DNA of 64,000 nucleotides from Pseudomonadota bacterium (GCA_027485695.1 JAIXQO010000002.1:124001-188000), one strand, 5' to 3'. Positions 1 to 9,004 are shown, counted from the first letter of the stretch. Translations and numbers: made by a program. The notes: generated by a model from the sequence alone, not told the origin.

Positions 1-288
1 GTCGACGAACGCTTCGATTTCCACGACTTCTGCGTTCGGTTTTTTTCCGGGCGCGGGCTTCGGTGGATTCGGAACGGTCATTTGGCATTGGTACTGAACA
101 AGAACCGGCGGCGAAGGTTTTTGTAAAATCCCGCACATTTCCGGAGGTAGCAGGCCAGGTACGGATCCACCAGGCACGGTGAGCTTGAGGAGTTCGCGGT
201 TCAAGAGCGCGTTTTGATAGATCGACTGCGCCTGCGCCGATCCAAAAGAAAAATAGAAAACGAGGCTAAGGACCCAACCCGGCGCCAT
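1..288 (-). CDS. N-terminal part of an exported protein of unknown function (runs off window)
   Basis: An open frame of 96 codons starts at the ATG at 288 and stays open to base 1, so the C-terminus lies outside the window. Residues 1-20 form a signal peptide: a short hydrophobic run ending in SAQAQS, a plausible signal peptidase I site. The visible mature part is rich in proline and carries two cysteines (in PPEMCGIL and QYQCQM). No domain is recognised. It lies 55 bp downstream of the histidine kinase gene on the same strand and could be its operon partner. No strong ribosome-binding site is visible. Confidence 0.6.
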   Translation of the reverse strand, partial: MAPGWVLSLVFYFSFGSAQAQSIYQNALLNRELLKLTVPGGSVPGLLPPEMCGILQKPSPPVLVQYQCQMTVPNPPKPAPGKKPNAEVVEIEAFVD

Positions 289-343
289 CCCTTAAGTGTA
301 GCGCAAAGCACTTCAGCTGACTTCCGTCAATTCATTGGCCGCA

Positions 344-1486
344 CTACCCTGCGGTTCCGCTTTGGGCGGGGAACTGACAAGTGAACTTGGAGCCCTTGCC
401 TATTTCGCTTTCAACCCAAACGGCTCCGCCGTGTCGACTCATGATATTCTTAATGATCGCGAGCCCCAGGCCCGTTCCACCGGTGTCTCGGGATCGACCT
501 TTGTCGACCCGATAGAACCGTTCGAAAAGTCGATCATGGTGCTCATTGGAAATACCAGGTCCGGTATCAATCACTTCGAGGAGCGTATCGCCCGAGGATT
601 CTTCGCCCCAGTGCACTTGAATCAACCCGCCCGCGGGCGTGTATTTAGACGCATTATCGAGCAGATTGACTAAGACCTGCTCAATGCGTTTCGGATCTGC
701 AAACACGTAAGCAGCTCGAAACTTCAGCTCAATGCGCTGATCTTTGGCTTCCAAGTTGCGTCTGACCTGCGCGACAATCCGATGCGTGAGTTCCTCGGTA
801 GAAATTTTTTCGGCAACGAGCGAGTCCACTCCGCTATCGAGCGCCGAAAGATCCAACAAGTCGTTGATCAAGTGCATAAGCCGATCCGTGTTGCGATGGA
901 TCGTCTCGAGAAACGCACTCTCGACCGGGCGGTTAGCCTTGGCATCTTCGAGTAATGTATCGGTGTAACCTTTGATCGAGGTCAGCGGCGTACGCAGCTC
1001 ATGCGAAACGTTCGCGACGAATTCGATTCGCATCTGCTCGGCTTTTTTAAGCTCCGTCACGTCGTGAAAAATCCCGACCGCGCCATAAACCGTGCGGTCC
1101 GGGCGTTTGAGCGGAGAAATCGAGAGCGAAAAGAATTTCTTTCGATCGTTCTGCACGTGCGGCACGGCCTTGAGGTTGAATACCTTGCCTTCGGTCAGCG
1201 TGTAACGGAATGCATGGACGATGTCCGGATCTCGAATCATTTCGATCAGCTTAGAACGGCCGTGATTGAGCCGCTCCTGACCGATCAAAACGACAAACTG
1301 AGTATTGTAAAAAAGAGGCGACTCCTCGAGGTCGATCGCCAAAATCGCATCCGAAATACCGGCCACCAGCGTGGAGAGTTCGTCCCGCTGTGCCCGAACC
1401 TCTTCGAAGGTCTCTGTGGCGTTCGGTGGTGTTTTGCTTTCCTCGGGTGCGGTCCGTGCGTGTTTCTTAAAAAAGCGGCGGATCAT
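344..1486 (-). CDS. PAS-domain sensor histidine kinase, PhoR-like, no membrane segment
   Basis: 380 aa. The order is an N-terminal basic segment, a PAS-like sensor region (about residues 35-150), a HisKA dimerisation box with the phospho-accepting His at residue 162 in FVANVSHELRTPLTS, then a HATPase domain with the N-box VLVNLLDNASKYTP, the G1 box DTGPGIS and the G2 box GTGLGLAII. It should autophosphorylate and pass phosphate to the adjacent response regulator. The two genes overlap by ATGA, which indicates translational coupling. The domain order matches PhoR-type kinases, but no transmembrane helix is visible, so the signal is probably sensed in the cytoplasm or through a partner. The specific stimulus cannot be read from the sequence. 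Confidence 0.92.
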   Translation of the reverse strand: MIRRFFKKHARTAPEESKTPPNATETFEEVRAQRDELSTLVAGISDAILAIDLEESPLFYNTQFVVLIGQERLNHGRSKLIEMIRDPDIVHAFRYTLTEGKVFNLKAVPHVQNDRKKFFSLSISPLKRPDRTVYGAVGIFHDVTELKKAEQMRIEFVANVSHELRTPLTSIKGYTDTLLEDAKANRPVESAFLETIHRNTDRLMHLINDLLDLSALDSGVDSLVAEKISTEELTHRIVAQVRRNLEAKDQRIELKFRAAYVFADPKRIEQVLVNLLDNASKYTPAGGLIQVHWGEESSGDTLLEVIDTGPGISNEHHDRLFERFYRVDKGRSRDTGGTGLGLAIIKNIMSRHGGAVWVESEIGKGSKFTCQFPAQSGTAG

Positions 1487-2178
1487 GCGTCCCCGGTCTT
1501 CATCCGGTAACCGACACCGCGAATCGTTTCGATAAAGTCCGCCTCAGTGCCGAGTTTTTTCCGGAGCCCGAACACATGCGTATCAATTGCGCGATCCACG
1601 ACGCTGACACCCTCGCCTTGAACGAGCTCAATCAACTTGTCGCGCGAGAGCACTTTGCCCTGGTTTTGCATCAACGCCTTGAGGAGCTTGAACTCGCTCG
1701 GCGTGAGGTTCAGTTTTTCCGTTCCCACGGAAACATCGTAGGTTTGAGTATGCAGCACCAGAGAGCCGATTTTGAGCACGGGATTTTCTTCGACGACGGT
1801 TTCTAACTGCGACCGTCGTAAGAGTGCGCGCACCCGAGCCAGAAAAACCGGGATCTCAAACGGCTTGGTCACGTAATCGTCAGCTCCCGCCTCCAAGCCA
1901 CGGATGATATCCGCACTATCTGCACGCGCCGTGACCATCAAGATCGGGAGCTTTGCTTTCTGCTGGCCGGCCCATTTCACCAGCTCAAGCCCACTGACTC
2001 CTGGAAGCATCCAGTCCACGACCGCGAGATCAAAACTTGAGTCCGCACTCAGGGCCTTCATCGCTTTTTCCGCCTCATCGAAGCCCGCGATCTCGTATCC
2101 TTCGCGTTTCAGATGGAGGGCAATCAATTCGCGGACGTCAGTTTCGTCTTCCACGACCAGAATCTTGAATTTTTTCAT
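1483..2178 (-). CDS. OmpR/PhoB-family response regulator
   Basis: 231 aa. The receiver domain (about residues 5-118) has the acidic pocket ED at 10-11, phospho-acceptor Asp55 in VVDWMLPG, Thr83 in MVTARA and Lys105 in TKPFE. The C-terminal winged-helix DNA-binding domain (about residues 130-228) includes LTPSEFKLLKALM and ends with ETIRGVGYRM, which is typical of PhoB/OmpR regulators. It is the first gene of a two-gene operon with the histidine kinase, overlapping it by 4 nt. The target regulon is unknown. PhoB is the closest well-known architecture, but a role in phosphate control is not shown by the sequence. Confidence 0.93.
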   Translation of the reverse strand: MKKFKILVVEDETDVRELIALHLKREGYEIAGFDEAEKAMKALSADSSFDLAVVDWMLPGVSGLELVKWAGQQKAKLPILMVTARADSADIIRGLEAGADDYVTKPFEIPVFLARVRALLRRSQLETVVEENPVLKIGSLVLHTQTYDVSVGTEKLNLTPSEFKLLKALMQNQGKVLSRDKLIELVQGEGVSVVDRAIDTHVFGLRKKLGTEADFIETIRGVGYRMKTGDA

Positions 2179-2265
2179 AGGGGTAGCTTACCTAAAGGCA
2201 GTCTCGCTGCCTTGTTGAGATTCTGTCAAATTTCATCTCTGCGTCCCCTCGTTTTTATGGTTTTT

Positions 2266-2282
2266 TTAACGAAGTCTGTTAA
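2266..2282. promoter_or_regulatory. Inverted repeat in divergent regulator/RRM intergenic region
   Basis: The 214-bp gap between the divergent response regulator and RRM genes contains TTAAC, 7 nt, GTTAA. It could be an operator, but the arms are only 5 bp and chance is possible. No clear promoter hexamers could be fixed on either strand. Confidence 0.2.
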
Positions 2283-2392
2283 TCTCGAACCGAAAAAGCC
2301 CATTTTCAACCTGAAAACGGATTTTTTTACCCTTTCATGCTGCGGCACGAGGGAAATTGCTAACGATTGACCGACCTTGAGGAGATCCTGTT

Positions 2393-2680
2393 TTGTCTAA
2401 GAAACTTTTCGTAGGTAATCTGCCTTTTACGGCTAAAGAAGAAGAACTTCGCGAAGCATTCGCCGGCGTCGGCGAAGTGGTCGCGATCAACATCATCATC
2501 GACCGCCAAACCGGCCGCTCCAAGGGATTCGGTTTCGTGGAAATGGCCACCGAAGAACTAGCTCAAGCAGCCATCACCAAATTACACGGCGCCGATTACG
2601 ATGGACGCATCATCTCCGTGTCCGTCGCCAAGCCGATGGAACCTCGCGCTCCGCGCGGACCACGCGGCCCTCGCGAATAA
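2393..2680 (+). CDS. RRM-domain RNA-binding protein
   Basis: 95 aa with a single RNA-recognition motif covering residues 1-80. RNP2 is KLFVGNLPF and RNP1 is SKGFGFVEM; both carry the aromatic residues that stack on RNA. The tail PRAPRGPRGPRE is short, basic and glycine/proline-rich, as in the cold-associated Rbp proteins of cyanobacteria and proteobacteria. The start is TTG, chosen because GAGGAG lies 8 nt upstream and the RRM begins at once. A role in RNA chaperoning or mRNA stability is known for the family; a specific target is not inferable. It is monocistronic, ending in a strong terminator. Confidence 0.93.
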   Translation: MSKKLFVGNLPFTAKEEELREAFAGVGEVVAINIIIDRQTGRSKGFGFVEMATEELAQAAITKLHGADYDGRIISVSVAKPMEPRAPRGPRGPRE

Positions 2681-2707
2681 TTTTCGATCCGAATTCTTAA
2701 AAACAAA

Positions 2708-2745
2708 AGGCCTCCTGGGTGATTCCCAGTGAGGCCTGTTTTTTT
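2708..2745. terminator. Bidirectional intrinsic terminator
   Basis: AGGCCTC and TGGG pair with CCCA and GAGGCCT around a TGATT loop, followed by a T-run on the plus strand (GTTTTTTT). An A-rich flank upstream gives a T-run on the minus strand. It sits between convergent genes, so it probably serves both the RRM gene and the exported-protein gene. Confidence 0.88.
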
Positions 2746-2763
2746 GAGCACTCAGTGCTCCGC

Positions 2764-3429
2764 TTAGATTCCGGTAAAAATACAGCGTTCGCTCGACACC
2801 TTGAACTGACCATCGGCAATCTGGCGATCCACCCATGCACCGAGCGGTTCAGTCACCGGGGCGACTTTTGCCACGACCCGATCGGCCTCCCGCACGCAAA
2901 TGAACGACGAACTCGAAGTTTCGGGGTCCGGACCGTCATTCAGGTAAAAAGATTCCGCGCAATAAGTCATACCCGGATCACAAATCAACCCGGATCCATA
3001 TTTGTAGCTCGTTCTTTCACCGTCCTGACTATGGGAGCGGACCGCTTGAAAGAGCGCCGCCTGAAGTTTCGTTTGAAACTCCCCGACGAACTCAAACTTC
3101 ACTTTCTGAATACGATCACCGTGAGCCTGAATCGCGTCGTTTTCTAATAAAAACTCGACGCGAGGCTGCCGCCGTGACCGTGAGGAACAGATGACTTTGC
3201 TCTTCTCTCCCGTGATTACGCCTTCGGAAAAATCCGGACGCTCATAATCGATCACGCAACGATATCCGCTACGAGTCTCTCGTCCACCCCCAGTCGCAGG
3301 AATACCCGACATGAGCTCGACGAGCGTCTGAGACGTCGTTGCACTCAAGGTGAGTTTCTGGCGGACTGTGGCTTGGGATTGAGAGAGGGAGAGAATGATT
3401 GAACCAACAACAAGGAGGGTTTTATTCAT
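2764..3429 (-). CDS. Exported protein of unknown function
   Basis: 221 aa with a signal peptide (residues 1 to about 20, MNKTLLVVGSIILSLSQSQA). The mature part holds six cysteines (in YRCVIDY, KVICSS, LICDPGMTYC, SFICVRE and SERCIFT), which suggests disulphide bonding in the periplasm. No known family is recognised. It stands alone between two terminators, so it is probably monocistronic. Confidence 0.7.
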   Translation of the reverse strand: MNKTLLVVGSIILSLSQSQATVRQKLTLSATTSQTLVELMSGIPATGGGRETRSGYRCVIDYERPDFSEGVITGEKSKVICSSRSRRQPRVEFLLENDAIQAHGDRIQKVKFEFVGEFQTKLQAALFQAVRSHSQDGERTSYKYGSGLICDPGMTYCAESFYLNDGPDPETSSSSFICVREADRVVAKVAPVTEPLGAWVDRQIADGQFKVSSERCIFTGI

Positions 3430-3493
3430 TCTGTGCGCACTATTACCGAAACCAGCGCGATTGTCAAAGTTCAGCGCATCGAACCGTTTACAA

Positions 3494-3536
3494 AATAAAA
3501 AAGCCTCACCCGGGAATTACTACTCCACGGGCGAGG
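3494..3536 (-). terminator. Intrinsic terminator downstream of htpX
   Basis: On the minus strand, CCTCGCCCG and CGGGTGAGG form a 9-bp stem with one G-T pair, followed directly by GCTTTTTTATTTT. It lies 40 bp after the htpX stop codon. Confidence 0.8.
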
Positions 3537-3575
3537 TCTTTATTATTTAATTACCATAGAAAGAAACAGACGAAA

Positions 3576-4502
3576 CTACGTACCGATTCGGACCGCGTTC
3601 TCTAACCGAGCGATGCGCTCTTCGAGCGGAGGGTGGGTAGAAAACAAACGCATCCAGTTCTTGCCGTGCCCGGAGATTTTGAAAGCATTGACAGCAGGCT
3701 TATCAGAAACCGGGTCCACGATCTCGTAAGTGCGCTGAAGTTTCTGAAGCGCACGAATCATCGAATCACGTCCAGCCAATCGAGCTCCACCCGCGTCTGC
3801 GCGGTATTCACGGTAGCGGGAGAACCAAGCGACGACCATCGTACCGAAAATCATGAGAACCAGTTCAACGACCATCGTGACCATAGAGTACATGAACGGA
3901 GATACTCCCTCATCTCGATCATCATCGCGAGAGCGGAACGCATTCATGAGCGCGAACGCGATGATCCGAGCGAGGAACATCACAAACGCGTTCACGACAC
4001 CTTGAATCAAGGTCATGGTGACCATATCGCCGTTCGCGATGTGCGCGACCTCGTGCCCGAGAACGCCTTCGACCTCTTCGCGGCTCATGCGGTTCAGAAG
4101 TCCCGTCGAAACGGCGACCAGCGAATTCGAACGACTTGGGCCAGTCGCAAAAGCGTTGAGCTCAGGGCTGTCGTAGATACCGACTTCGGGCATCTTGGGG
4201 AGACCTGCGGAACGCGCAAGCGCATGCACGGTTTGAACGAGTTGCTGGAGTTCAGGATCACGCGTGTTCGGCGCAATCACCTGAACGCCCATGCTCATTT
4301 TCGCCATCCACTTGGAGATGAGCAATGAGATGAACGAGCCCACCATACCCCAGACCAAGCAATAGATCAGGAGGCTTTGGTAATCGATCCCGGTCGCCGT
4401 CAGGTAACCCCGAACTCCCAGGAGGTTCAGAATGACCGAAATCGAAACGATGACGAGCGCGTTCGTAAGAAGAAACAAACCGATCCTTTTGAACATTTGC
4501 AT
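3576..4502 (-). CDS. htpX: Membrane zinc metalloprotease HtpX
   Basis: 308 aa, family M48B. Two hydrophobic segments near the N-terminus (about 5-29 and 40-65) precede the catalytic domain. The zinc motif HEVAH is at residues 150-154, and EYRADAGGARLAG, with the third zinc ligand Glu, follows the second membrane pair. Preceding landmarks typical of HtpX are ELNAFATGPSRSNSLVAVSTGLL. The family degrades misfolded membrane proteins and cooperates with FtsH. A TTG 36 bp upstream (4538) would extend the frame, but ATG at 4502 gives the family's usual N-terminus MFKRIGLFLLTN, so it is preferred. The gene appears monocistronic. Confidence 0.95.
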   Translation of the reverse strand: MQMFKRIGLFLLTNALVIVSISVILNLLGVRGYLTATGIDYQSLLIYCLVWGMVGSFISLLISKWMAKMSMGVQVIAPNTRDPELQQLVQTVHALARSAGLPKMPEVGIYDSPELNAFATGPSRSNSLVAVSTGLLNRMSREEVEGVLGHEVAHIANGDMVTMTLIQGVVNAFVMFLARIIAFALMNAFRSRDDDRDEGVSPFMYSMVTMVVELVLMIFGTMVVAWFSRYREYRADAGGARLAGRDSMIRALQKLQRTYEIVDPVSDKPAVNAFKISGHGKNWMRLFSTHPPLEERIARLENAVRIGT

Positions 4503-4628
4503 GATCTTAAAAATGGGGCTGAACTGGCGCCGGGTCAAGGGTGCGCTTCGCTAAAATTATTTTAAGGAATTTAAGCTGTTATACGCGTTAAAACGGCTGC
4601 GCACGGGTGGGAAACCGATTTTTTAAAC

Positions 4629-4686
4629 TGCGGAATAAAAGGATTTTAACCCGAGTCGCCCGGGTGATCCGATTGCGATTAAAATC
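4629..4686 (-). terminator. Possible nested-stem terminator after the PilZ gene
   Basis: On the minus strand, GATTTTAA pairs with TTAAAATC around an inner stem ACCCG/CGGGT, then CTTTTATT follows. The position directly after the PilZ-protein stop fits a terminator, but the stems are short and AT-rich. Confidence 0.45.
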
Positions 4687-4702
4687 TCGTGCAATTAGGA
4701 GT

Positions 4703-5461
4703 CTATTCGCCCTTGATTCGAAGTAATGCCTTGAGCGCGTCTTGATCCTGCAGGGTAAGATCGTCAAACTCGATTCCGACGCGGAATCGCTTTTGTGGAA
4801 ACTGATTCTGCTGAATCAGTGAAGCGTGCCGCACGATACCGCTCACTCGAAACACTCGCCCCCCCATCCGGAAGGTCAAGCCATCCACGCGATTACTCAA
4901 ACGCGGAAATGCCCGAAAAGCGCGCTCTTTGAGAATGAGCCCCATTCCCTGTTCACTCACGTCAAACGCGTCGCCTTGGAGCCAAAGCGATTCCGACGAT
5001 TCGTCAGAAGGATGCGCGACTGAGAACTTGACGGGCACGCGCGGTCGACTGCGGTTGCGCACTTGAAAGAGCGGCGCCTGAATCTCAAAAGTGATCTTAT
5101 TTTTATTCAGCTCCACCCACTCGCCTTTGAAAGCGATTACGCGCTGTGGGAGATGTAACCGAAAACTCAGATTCTGGCTCGAGTGGAGCCAGGTTGAGCG
5201 CATGAACTCTTCGTGAGCTGGATTGTTCGCCTCCCAGTACACACCTAAACGTAATCGAGGCGCTTCTTCGCCGGAACGTGGACGCATCAGGGAATAATTC
5301 GCGATCCGAGCTTCCATACGAATGTCGTGATCATTGAACGCGACCCGAAGACTCGACCGATAGCGAATCGCCTCGACCAGGACGGACTCCCACTCGGCTG
5401 GATCATTTAATTCCAGCGATATCTCTTCGAGGTCCGGACGAGCCTTCTTCTGAGCGCGCAT
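4703..5461 (-). CDS. PilZ-domain protein (c-di-GMP receptor candidate)
   Basis: 252 aa from the ATG at 5461. An N-terminal beta-rich region (about residues 15-120) resembles the YcgR-N half of flagellar-brake proteins. The C-terminal PilZ domain starts with RNRSRPRVPV, which supplies the RxxxR c-di-GMP contact, and continues with DVSEQGMGL, matching the (D/N)xSxxG motif. It probably senses c-di-GMP and affects motility or surface behaviour; no partner gene is adjacent. A TTG at 5548 would add 29 residues, but GGAG lies 5 nt before the ATG at 5461, which supports the shorter form. Confidence 0.82.
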   Translation of the reverse strand: MRAQKKARPDLEEISLELNDPAEWESVLVEAIRYRSSLRVAFNDHDIRMEARIANYSLMRPRSGEEAPRLRLGVYWEANNPAHEEFMRSTWLHSSQNLSFRLHLPQRVIAFKGEWVELNKNKITFEIQAPLFQVRNRSRPRVPVKFSVAHPSDESSESLWLQGDAFDVSEQGMGLILKERAFRAFPRLSNRVDGLTFRMGGRVFRVSGIVRHASLIQQNQFPQKRFRVGIEFDDLTLQDQDALKALLRIKGE

Positions 5462-5635
5462 TTCCACTCCGATCGTTACCAGGAGCTTATCGGAGCGGTA
5501 ACCGGGAGCGTTGAGCGAGTTAAATATTTTATATTTAAACGAATTCAAGGACTTCTAGACGGCCCTACCGACTTATTTGCGACACAGGGAGGGAGCTTAC
5601 TCCCGGGAAACGTCGAGATGTGACGAAATGGAAAC

Positions 5636-5666
5636 CGGGCGTTTGGTTGACTTCTCCAAACGCCCG
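5636..5666 (-). terminator. Perfect 11-bp hairpin after the repeat-protein gene
   Basis: CGGGCGTTTGG and CCAAACGCCCG flank a 9-nt loop, 13 bp beyond the stop codon of the minus-strand gene. The following minus-strand sequence GTTTCCATTTCG is only moderately T-rich, so termination strength is uncertain. Confidence 0.6.
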
Positions 5667-5678
5667 ATGGTCGGGAAA

Positions 5679-6323
5679 CTAGAATTTCGAGTGGGCGGGA
5701 ACATTCGCAGGTACGTTCGTGTCGGCTACTCCAGAACGCGTCGTCAAACAAACGATCTGCGTGATCGAGTAGTCGGTTGGACCTGCAACGACGTTTCCGG
5801 AGTAATCCACTCGAATGGTGTTCACTTGGGTCTCAGAAGAACGGAGGCTACCGGCCGCAGCACGAATGTATCCCATCGCACGACAAACACCGTTTTCAGA
5901 CGATGGATAACGATAGGCGGAATAACCGAGATTAGAGTCTGGGTGGACAGGATTTGCAAGTTTGATCGATTTTTCATTCGGGAATACATTGCGGTAGTTC
6001 AAGCAGACAATTTGCGTGATCGAATAGTCAGTTGGACCCGCAACGACAATTCCGTCGCTGTTGACGCGAATCGTGTTGTACTTCGAATCCGAAGAGCGAA
6101 GGCTACCCGACGCCGCACGTTCGTATCCAAGCGCGACGCAAACCCCGTTTTCAGATGAAGGTGAGCTGTAACCCGAGAAGGGCATTCCGGAACCAAAATG
6201 AACCGGATCCTTGATCAGGGCCGAAACATCGTTCGTGGTAGGATCCAAAAAGGTTTCAATTTCCATCGAGTGAGCAGAAGCCAGAGATAGAGCCAGGGAC
6301 GCGAGTGTGATCATTTTTTTCAT
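5679..6323 (-). CDS. Secreted protein with two tandem ~70-residue repeats
   Basis: 214 aa from the ATG at 6323, which has GGAG 8 nt upstream. Residues 1-19 are a signal peptide (MKKMITLASLALSLASAHS). Two repeats, about residues 39-108 and 124-193, share SSENGVC, GSLRSS, NTIRV, VVAGPTDYSITQIVCL. Each repeat has two cysteines (62 and 107; 147 and 192), suggesting one disulphide per repeat. The repeated unit is not assigned to a known domain. It probably arose by internal duplication and acts in the periplasm or outside the cell. It is preceded by a short gap from hrpB, which runs the same way. Confidence 0.78.
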   Translation of the reverse strand: MKKMITLASLALSLASAHSMEIETFLDPTTNDVSALIKDPVHFGSGMPFSGYSSPSSENGVCVALGYERAASGSLRSSDSKYNTIRVNSDGIVVAGPTDYSITQIVCLNYRNVFPNEKSIKLANPVHPDSNLGYSAYRYPSSENGVCRAMGYIRAAAGSLRSSETQVNTIRVDYSGNVVAGPTDYSITQIVCLTTRSGVADTNVPANVPAHSKF

Positions 6324-6417
6324 CGGGTGATCTCCAAAATTGAGCGCGCACCTATCACTGCGAGTTCGACTCCACACAATGGAATTTTGAAGCGTACCAG
6401 TCGAACCCAAATCTGAT

Positions 6418-8859
6418 TTACTCTGTTTCGTCTTTGATGAGTTGTCTTGGATCCTCAGGCCATTGATGGCGCGGATACCGACGCATCAATGGATTGCGGA
6501 GCTCCGGATAGTGCACGGCCCAGAACCGCATGAGGTCTTCGGTCACCTGAACCGCACGGTAATTCGGCGCCAATAGATGTAATGTGATGGGAGTTTTTCC
6601 CGCCAGAACGCGAGGACCGTCCTTCAGTCCGAAAAAATCTTGCATGCGGCTTTCGAGAAACGGATTTTTGCCCGCGACGTAATTCACTTTGACCCGCTTG
6701 CGACGAGGGAGATCGATGGTGCGTGGGAGTTCTCGGTTGATCGACAACCAATCCGCATCAGCCATCGAATCCAGCGCTAGGATCGCGTCTTTGAGGTCGA
6801 TTTCTCCTAATAGAACAACGAGTTCTTTTTTCATGCGCGAGATGAAATCGGCTCTCACTGATCGGCCGGACTCGATCAGGCGAGAAACACGATCCAGGAA
6901 CTCTTCCCAAAACTCGCGGACCTCTGCCTGTGACTGCGTGAGATCCCCCAGGAGTTTCTCAAACACCTCGTGCTCAGCCGGAAGTTCACTCAGATCGAGG
7001 GGTTTTTCCTTTTTCCATTCTTGAAGAACCAACTTGCCCCACATCTCCCGTTCGATGGAGGTCTCCTTGCGTCGGGCAAGGTCGACTTTGGTCTCCGTCT
7101 CGAAAAGGATGTCATCGGGGAAATGCTCTTCTAACCACGCAAGCTCAACCGCCTCGCAGGCGTAGACGGCGATCGAATTCGCGGATTCTTTTTCTTCGGC
7201 GTCGAAGAGATAATAGAGCCCGGGCTTGAATTCGGGATCCGTGAACGGAAAGCTTGGACCCGACGCCAATCTCAATAGACCGGGCTCCACCTTGGCCAAA
7301 CGGTCGGGGCTTGAAGTGAGAAACGAGCGCAAAAGTGTCTCGGGCTTCGGCTCACTCGAATCAGGACTCAAACCATCGCGCAATTTTGCTTCGAGCCGGC
7401 TCCCGCCTCGCGATGAAACGATGATTCGCTCCTCGAGCGGAAATTTGGGTAAGCGGTCCCCTTCTTCGATCGCAACGAGTAACGGAATGAGCGCATGAGC
7501 GACGCCGAGTTTACGGGCGGATTCAAATACGAGCGCCGACCGGAGACTGAGCGGGATTCGACCGATCTCCATTCCGCGTTTGGTCCGATGAGCGCCTGAG
7601 ACCAAGCCCATCCTCTCCAAACGAGCGCGGGCCTCGTCCAACCGCTCTAGATTCAATTTCTCCATCGTCGGAAATTCGCGAGCGCTCGCAAATCCGATCG
7701 AGGCAAGCGCGAACGCCACCTCCAGCGGATCGCTGCGCATGAGCTCGGGAACCTCAAACGGGCGCATCTCGATGTAGTCTTTTTCAGAATAGAGGCGAAT
7801 CACCGTTCCCGGTCCGGTTCGCCCGGCTCGGCCCGCCCGCTGAATAGAGGATGCTTGGCTAATTTTGCCGAGCTCGCGTTTTCCAAATCCCGAGCGTCCT
7901 CGGTAATGTACCGAACGCGCGAGTCCAGCATCCACGACCAGGTTCACGCGCGGGAGCGTGACCGAACTTTCGGCGACGTTCGTAGATAAGATGACCTTAG
8001 GCGCGCGAGGATTCTCCGAGAACGCGCGTTTCATTTCGTCCTCGGGAAGCTCGGCGTGTAAAACCGCGACGTCGAGTTCGGGGAATGAGTCCTTGAGTTT
8101 CCGCTCGGCGTCCCTGATCTCGCGGAATCCCGGCAGAAACACCAAAGACTCCCGACCGTTTTCTAGCCGGCCTTCGCGGGTGAGTTTTCGAAAAGCGCGC
8201 TCGACTCGATCGCCGACGCGAAGATCACTCCCGTCAAAATGGATCTCTAGAGGATGGAGTTTTTCTTCGATCTTGAGTGAATAGGGTTTTGCCCCGCGAT
8301 CGGTCAGGAAAAATTCGATGCGTGAACTCTCGAGCGTGGCGGATAGCAAAAACAGCTTCAGATCCGGGCGCGACGTTTCTTGCAGTCGAATGAGCGCGCC
8401 CAATGCGAGATCGGTCGCCAAATGCCGCTCGTGAAATTCGTCGAGGCAGATGGCGGAGACTTTTTTCAACTCGGGGTCGTTTTCGAGTTCTTTTAAGAAG
8501 AGTCCTTCGGTGAAAAAGACGATCTTCGAGTGGGGCGATCGTTTCTTTTCGAAACGAAATTGATAGCCGACCTCTTGACCCAACGTGACGCCATTCTCAT
8601 CTGCGACCCGAGTCGCAGCCAGGCGGGCAGCGAGTCGCCGGGGCTCCAAAACATAGACCGCTCCGGGAAGCGCGTCGGCTAAGGCCGCAGGAATGCGGGT
8701 AGTTTTGCCCGAACCCGGGGTCGCTTGGACGAGGAAACGGTTGCCGCTCGGCAATGCCGCTAGCAATTCCGGAAGAAAACGGTCCACTGGAAGGGCAACA
8801 CGCCCTCCCGAATTCCCGCCTCTTTTACTAGAACTACCGCTTGAACTACCGACACCCAT
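6418..8859 (-). CDS. hrpB: ATP-dependent helicase HrpB (DEAH box)
   Basis: 813 aa, the family's usual size. Walker A is QATPGSGKTTRIP with Lys52, motif II is DEFH at 140-143 (canonical DExH), motif III is LSATLES, and motif VI is QRAGRAGRTGPG. The helicase core is followed by the HA2-like and HrpB C-terminal regions (RKRVKVNYVAGKNPFLESR, then LLAPNYRAVQVTEDLMRFW), which are specific to HrpB. HrpB helicases are widespread in proteobacteria with no firmly fixed substrate. The first ~20 residues are Ser/Gly-rich, so the true start might be slightly downstream. Confidence 0.95.
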   Translation of the reverse strand: MGVGSSSGSSSKRGGNSGGRVALPVDRFLPELLAALPSGNRFLVQATPGSGKTTRIPAALADALPGAVYVLEPRRLAARLAATRVADENGVTLGQEVGYQFRFEKKRSPHSKIVFFTEGLFLKELENDPELKKVSAICLDEFHERHLATDLALGALIRLQETSRPDLKLFLLSATLESSRIEFFLTDRGAKPYSLKIEEKLHPLEIHFDGSDLRVGDRVERAFRKLTREGRLENGRESLVFLPGFREIRDAERKLKDSFPELDVAVLHAELPEDEMKRAFSENPRAPKVILSTNVAESSVTLPRVNLVVDAGLARSVHYRGRSGFGKRELGKISQASSIQRAGRAGRTGPGTVIRLYSEKDYIEMRPFEVPELMRSDPLEVAFALASIGFASAREFPTMEKLNLERLDEARARLERMGLVSGAHRTKRGMEIGRIPLSLRSALVFESARKLGVAHALIPLLVAIEEGDRLPKFPLEERIIVSSRGGSRLEAKLRDGLSPDSSEPKPETLLRSFLTSSPDRLAKVEPGLLRLASGPSFPFTDPEFKPGLYYLFDAEEKESANSIAVYACEAVELAWLEEHFPDDILFETETKVDLARRKETSIEREMWGKLVLQEWKKEKPLDLSELPAEHEVFEKLLGDLTQSQAEVREFWEEFLDRVSRLIESGRSVRADFISRMKKELVVLLGEIDLKDAILALDSMADADWLSINRELPRTIDLPRRKRVKVNYVAGKNPFLESRMQDFFGLKDGPRVLAGKTPITLHLLAPNYRAVQVTEDLMRFWAVHYPELRNPLMRRYPRHQWPEDPRQLIKDETE

Positions 8860-8941
8860 CCGTTACTGTCCAATCAACTAAAAACGCTATCATTTTAGGC
8901 GCTTCGCTTCGACCCGGTCCGCGATTCTTCAGTCCAGACGA

Positions 8942-8969
8942 TTGAAAAATCACGATCCTTGTCGATAGT
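8942..8969 (+). promoter_or_regulatory. Candidate sigma-70 promoter for hppA
   Basis: TTGAAA, a 16-bp spacer and GATAGT lie about 36 bp before the hppA start. Two mismatches in the -10 box make this a moderate match. Confidence 0.4.
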
Positions 8970-9004
8970 GATCTATTTAAAACTACCTTGCTCTTGGAGG
9001 CTAC

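Noticed and set aside
2223-2245. Pho box upstream of the two-component pair
   Set aside because: Only one CTGTCA half-site is present; the second half-site at 11 bp spacing is missing.
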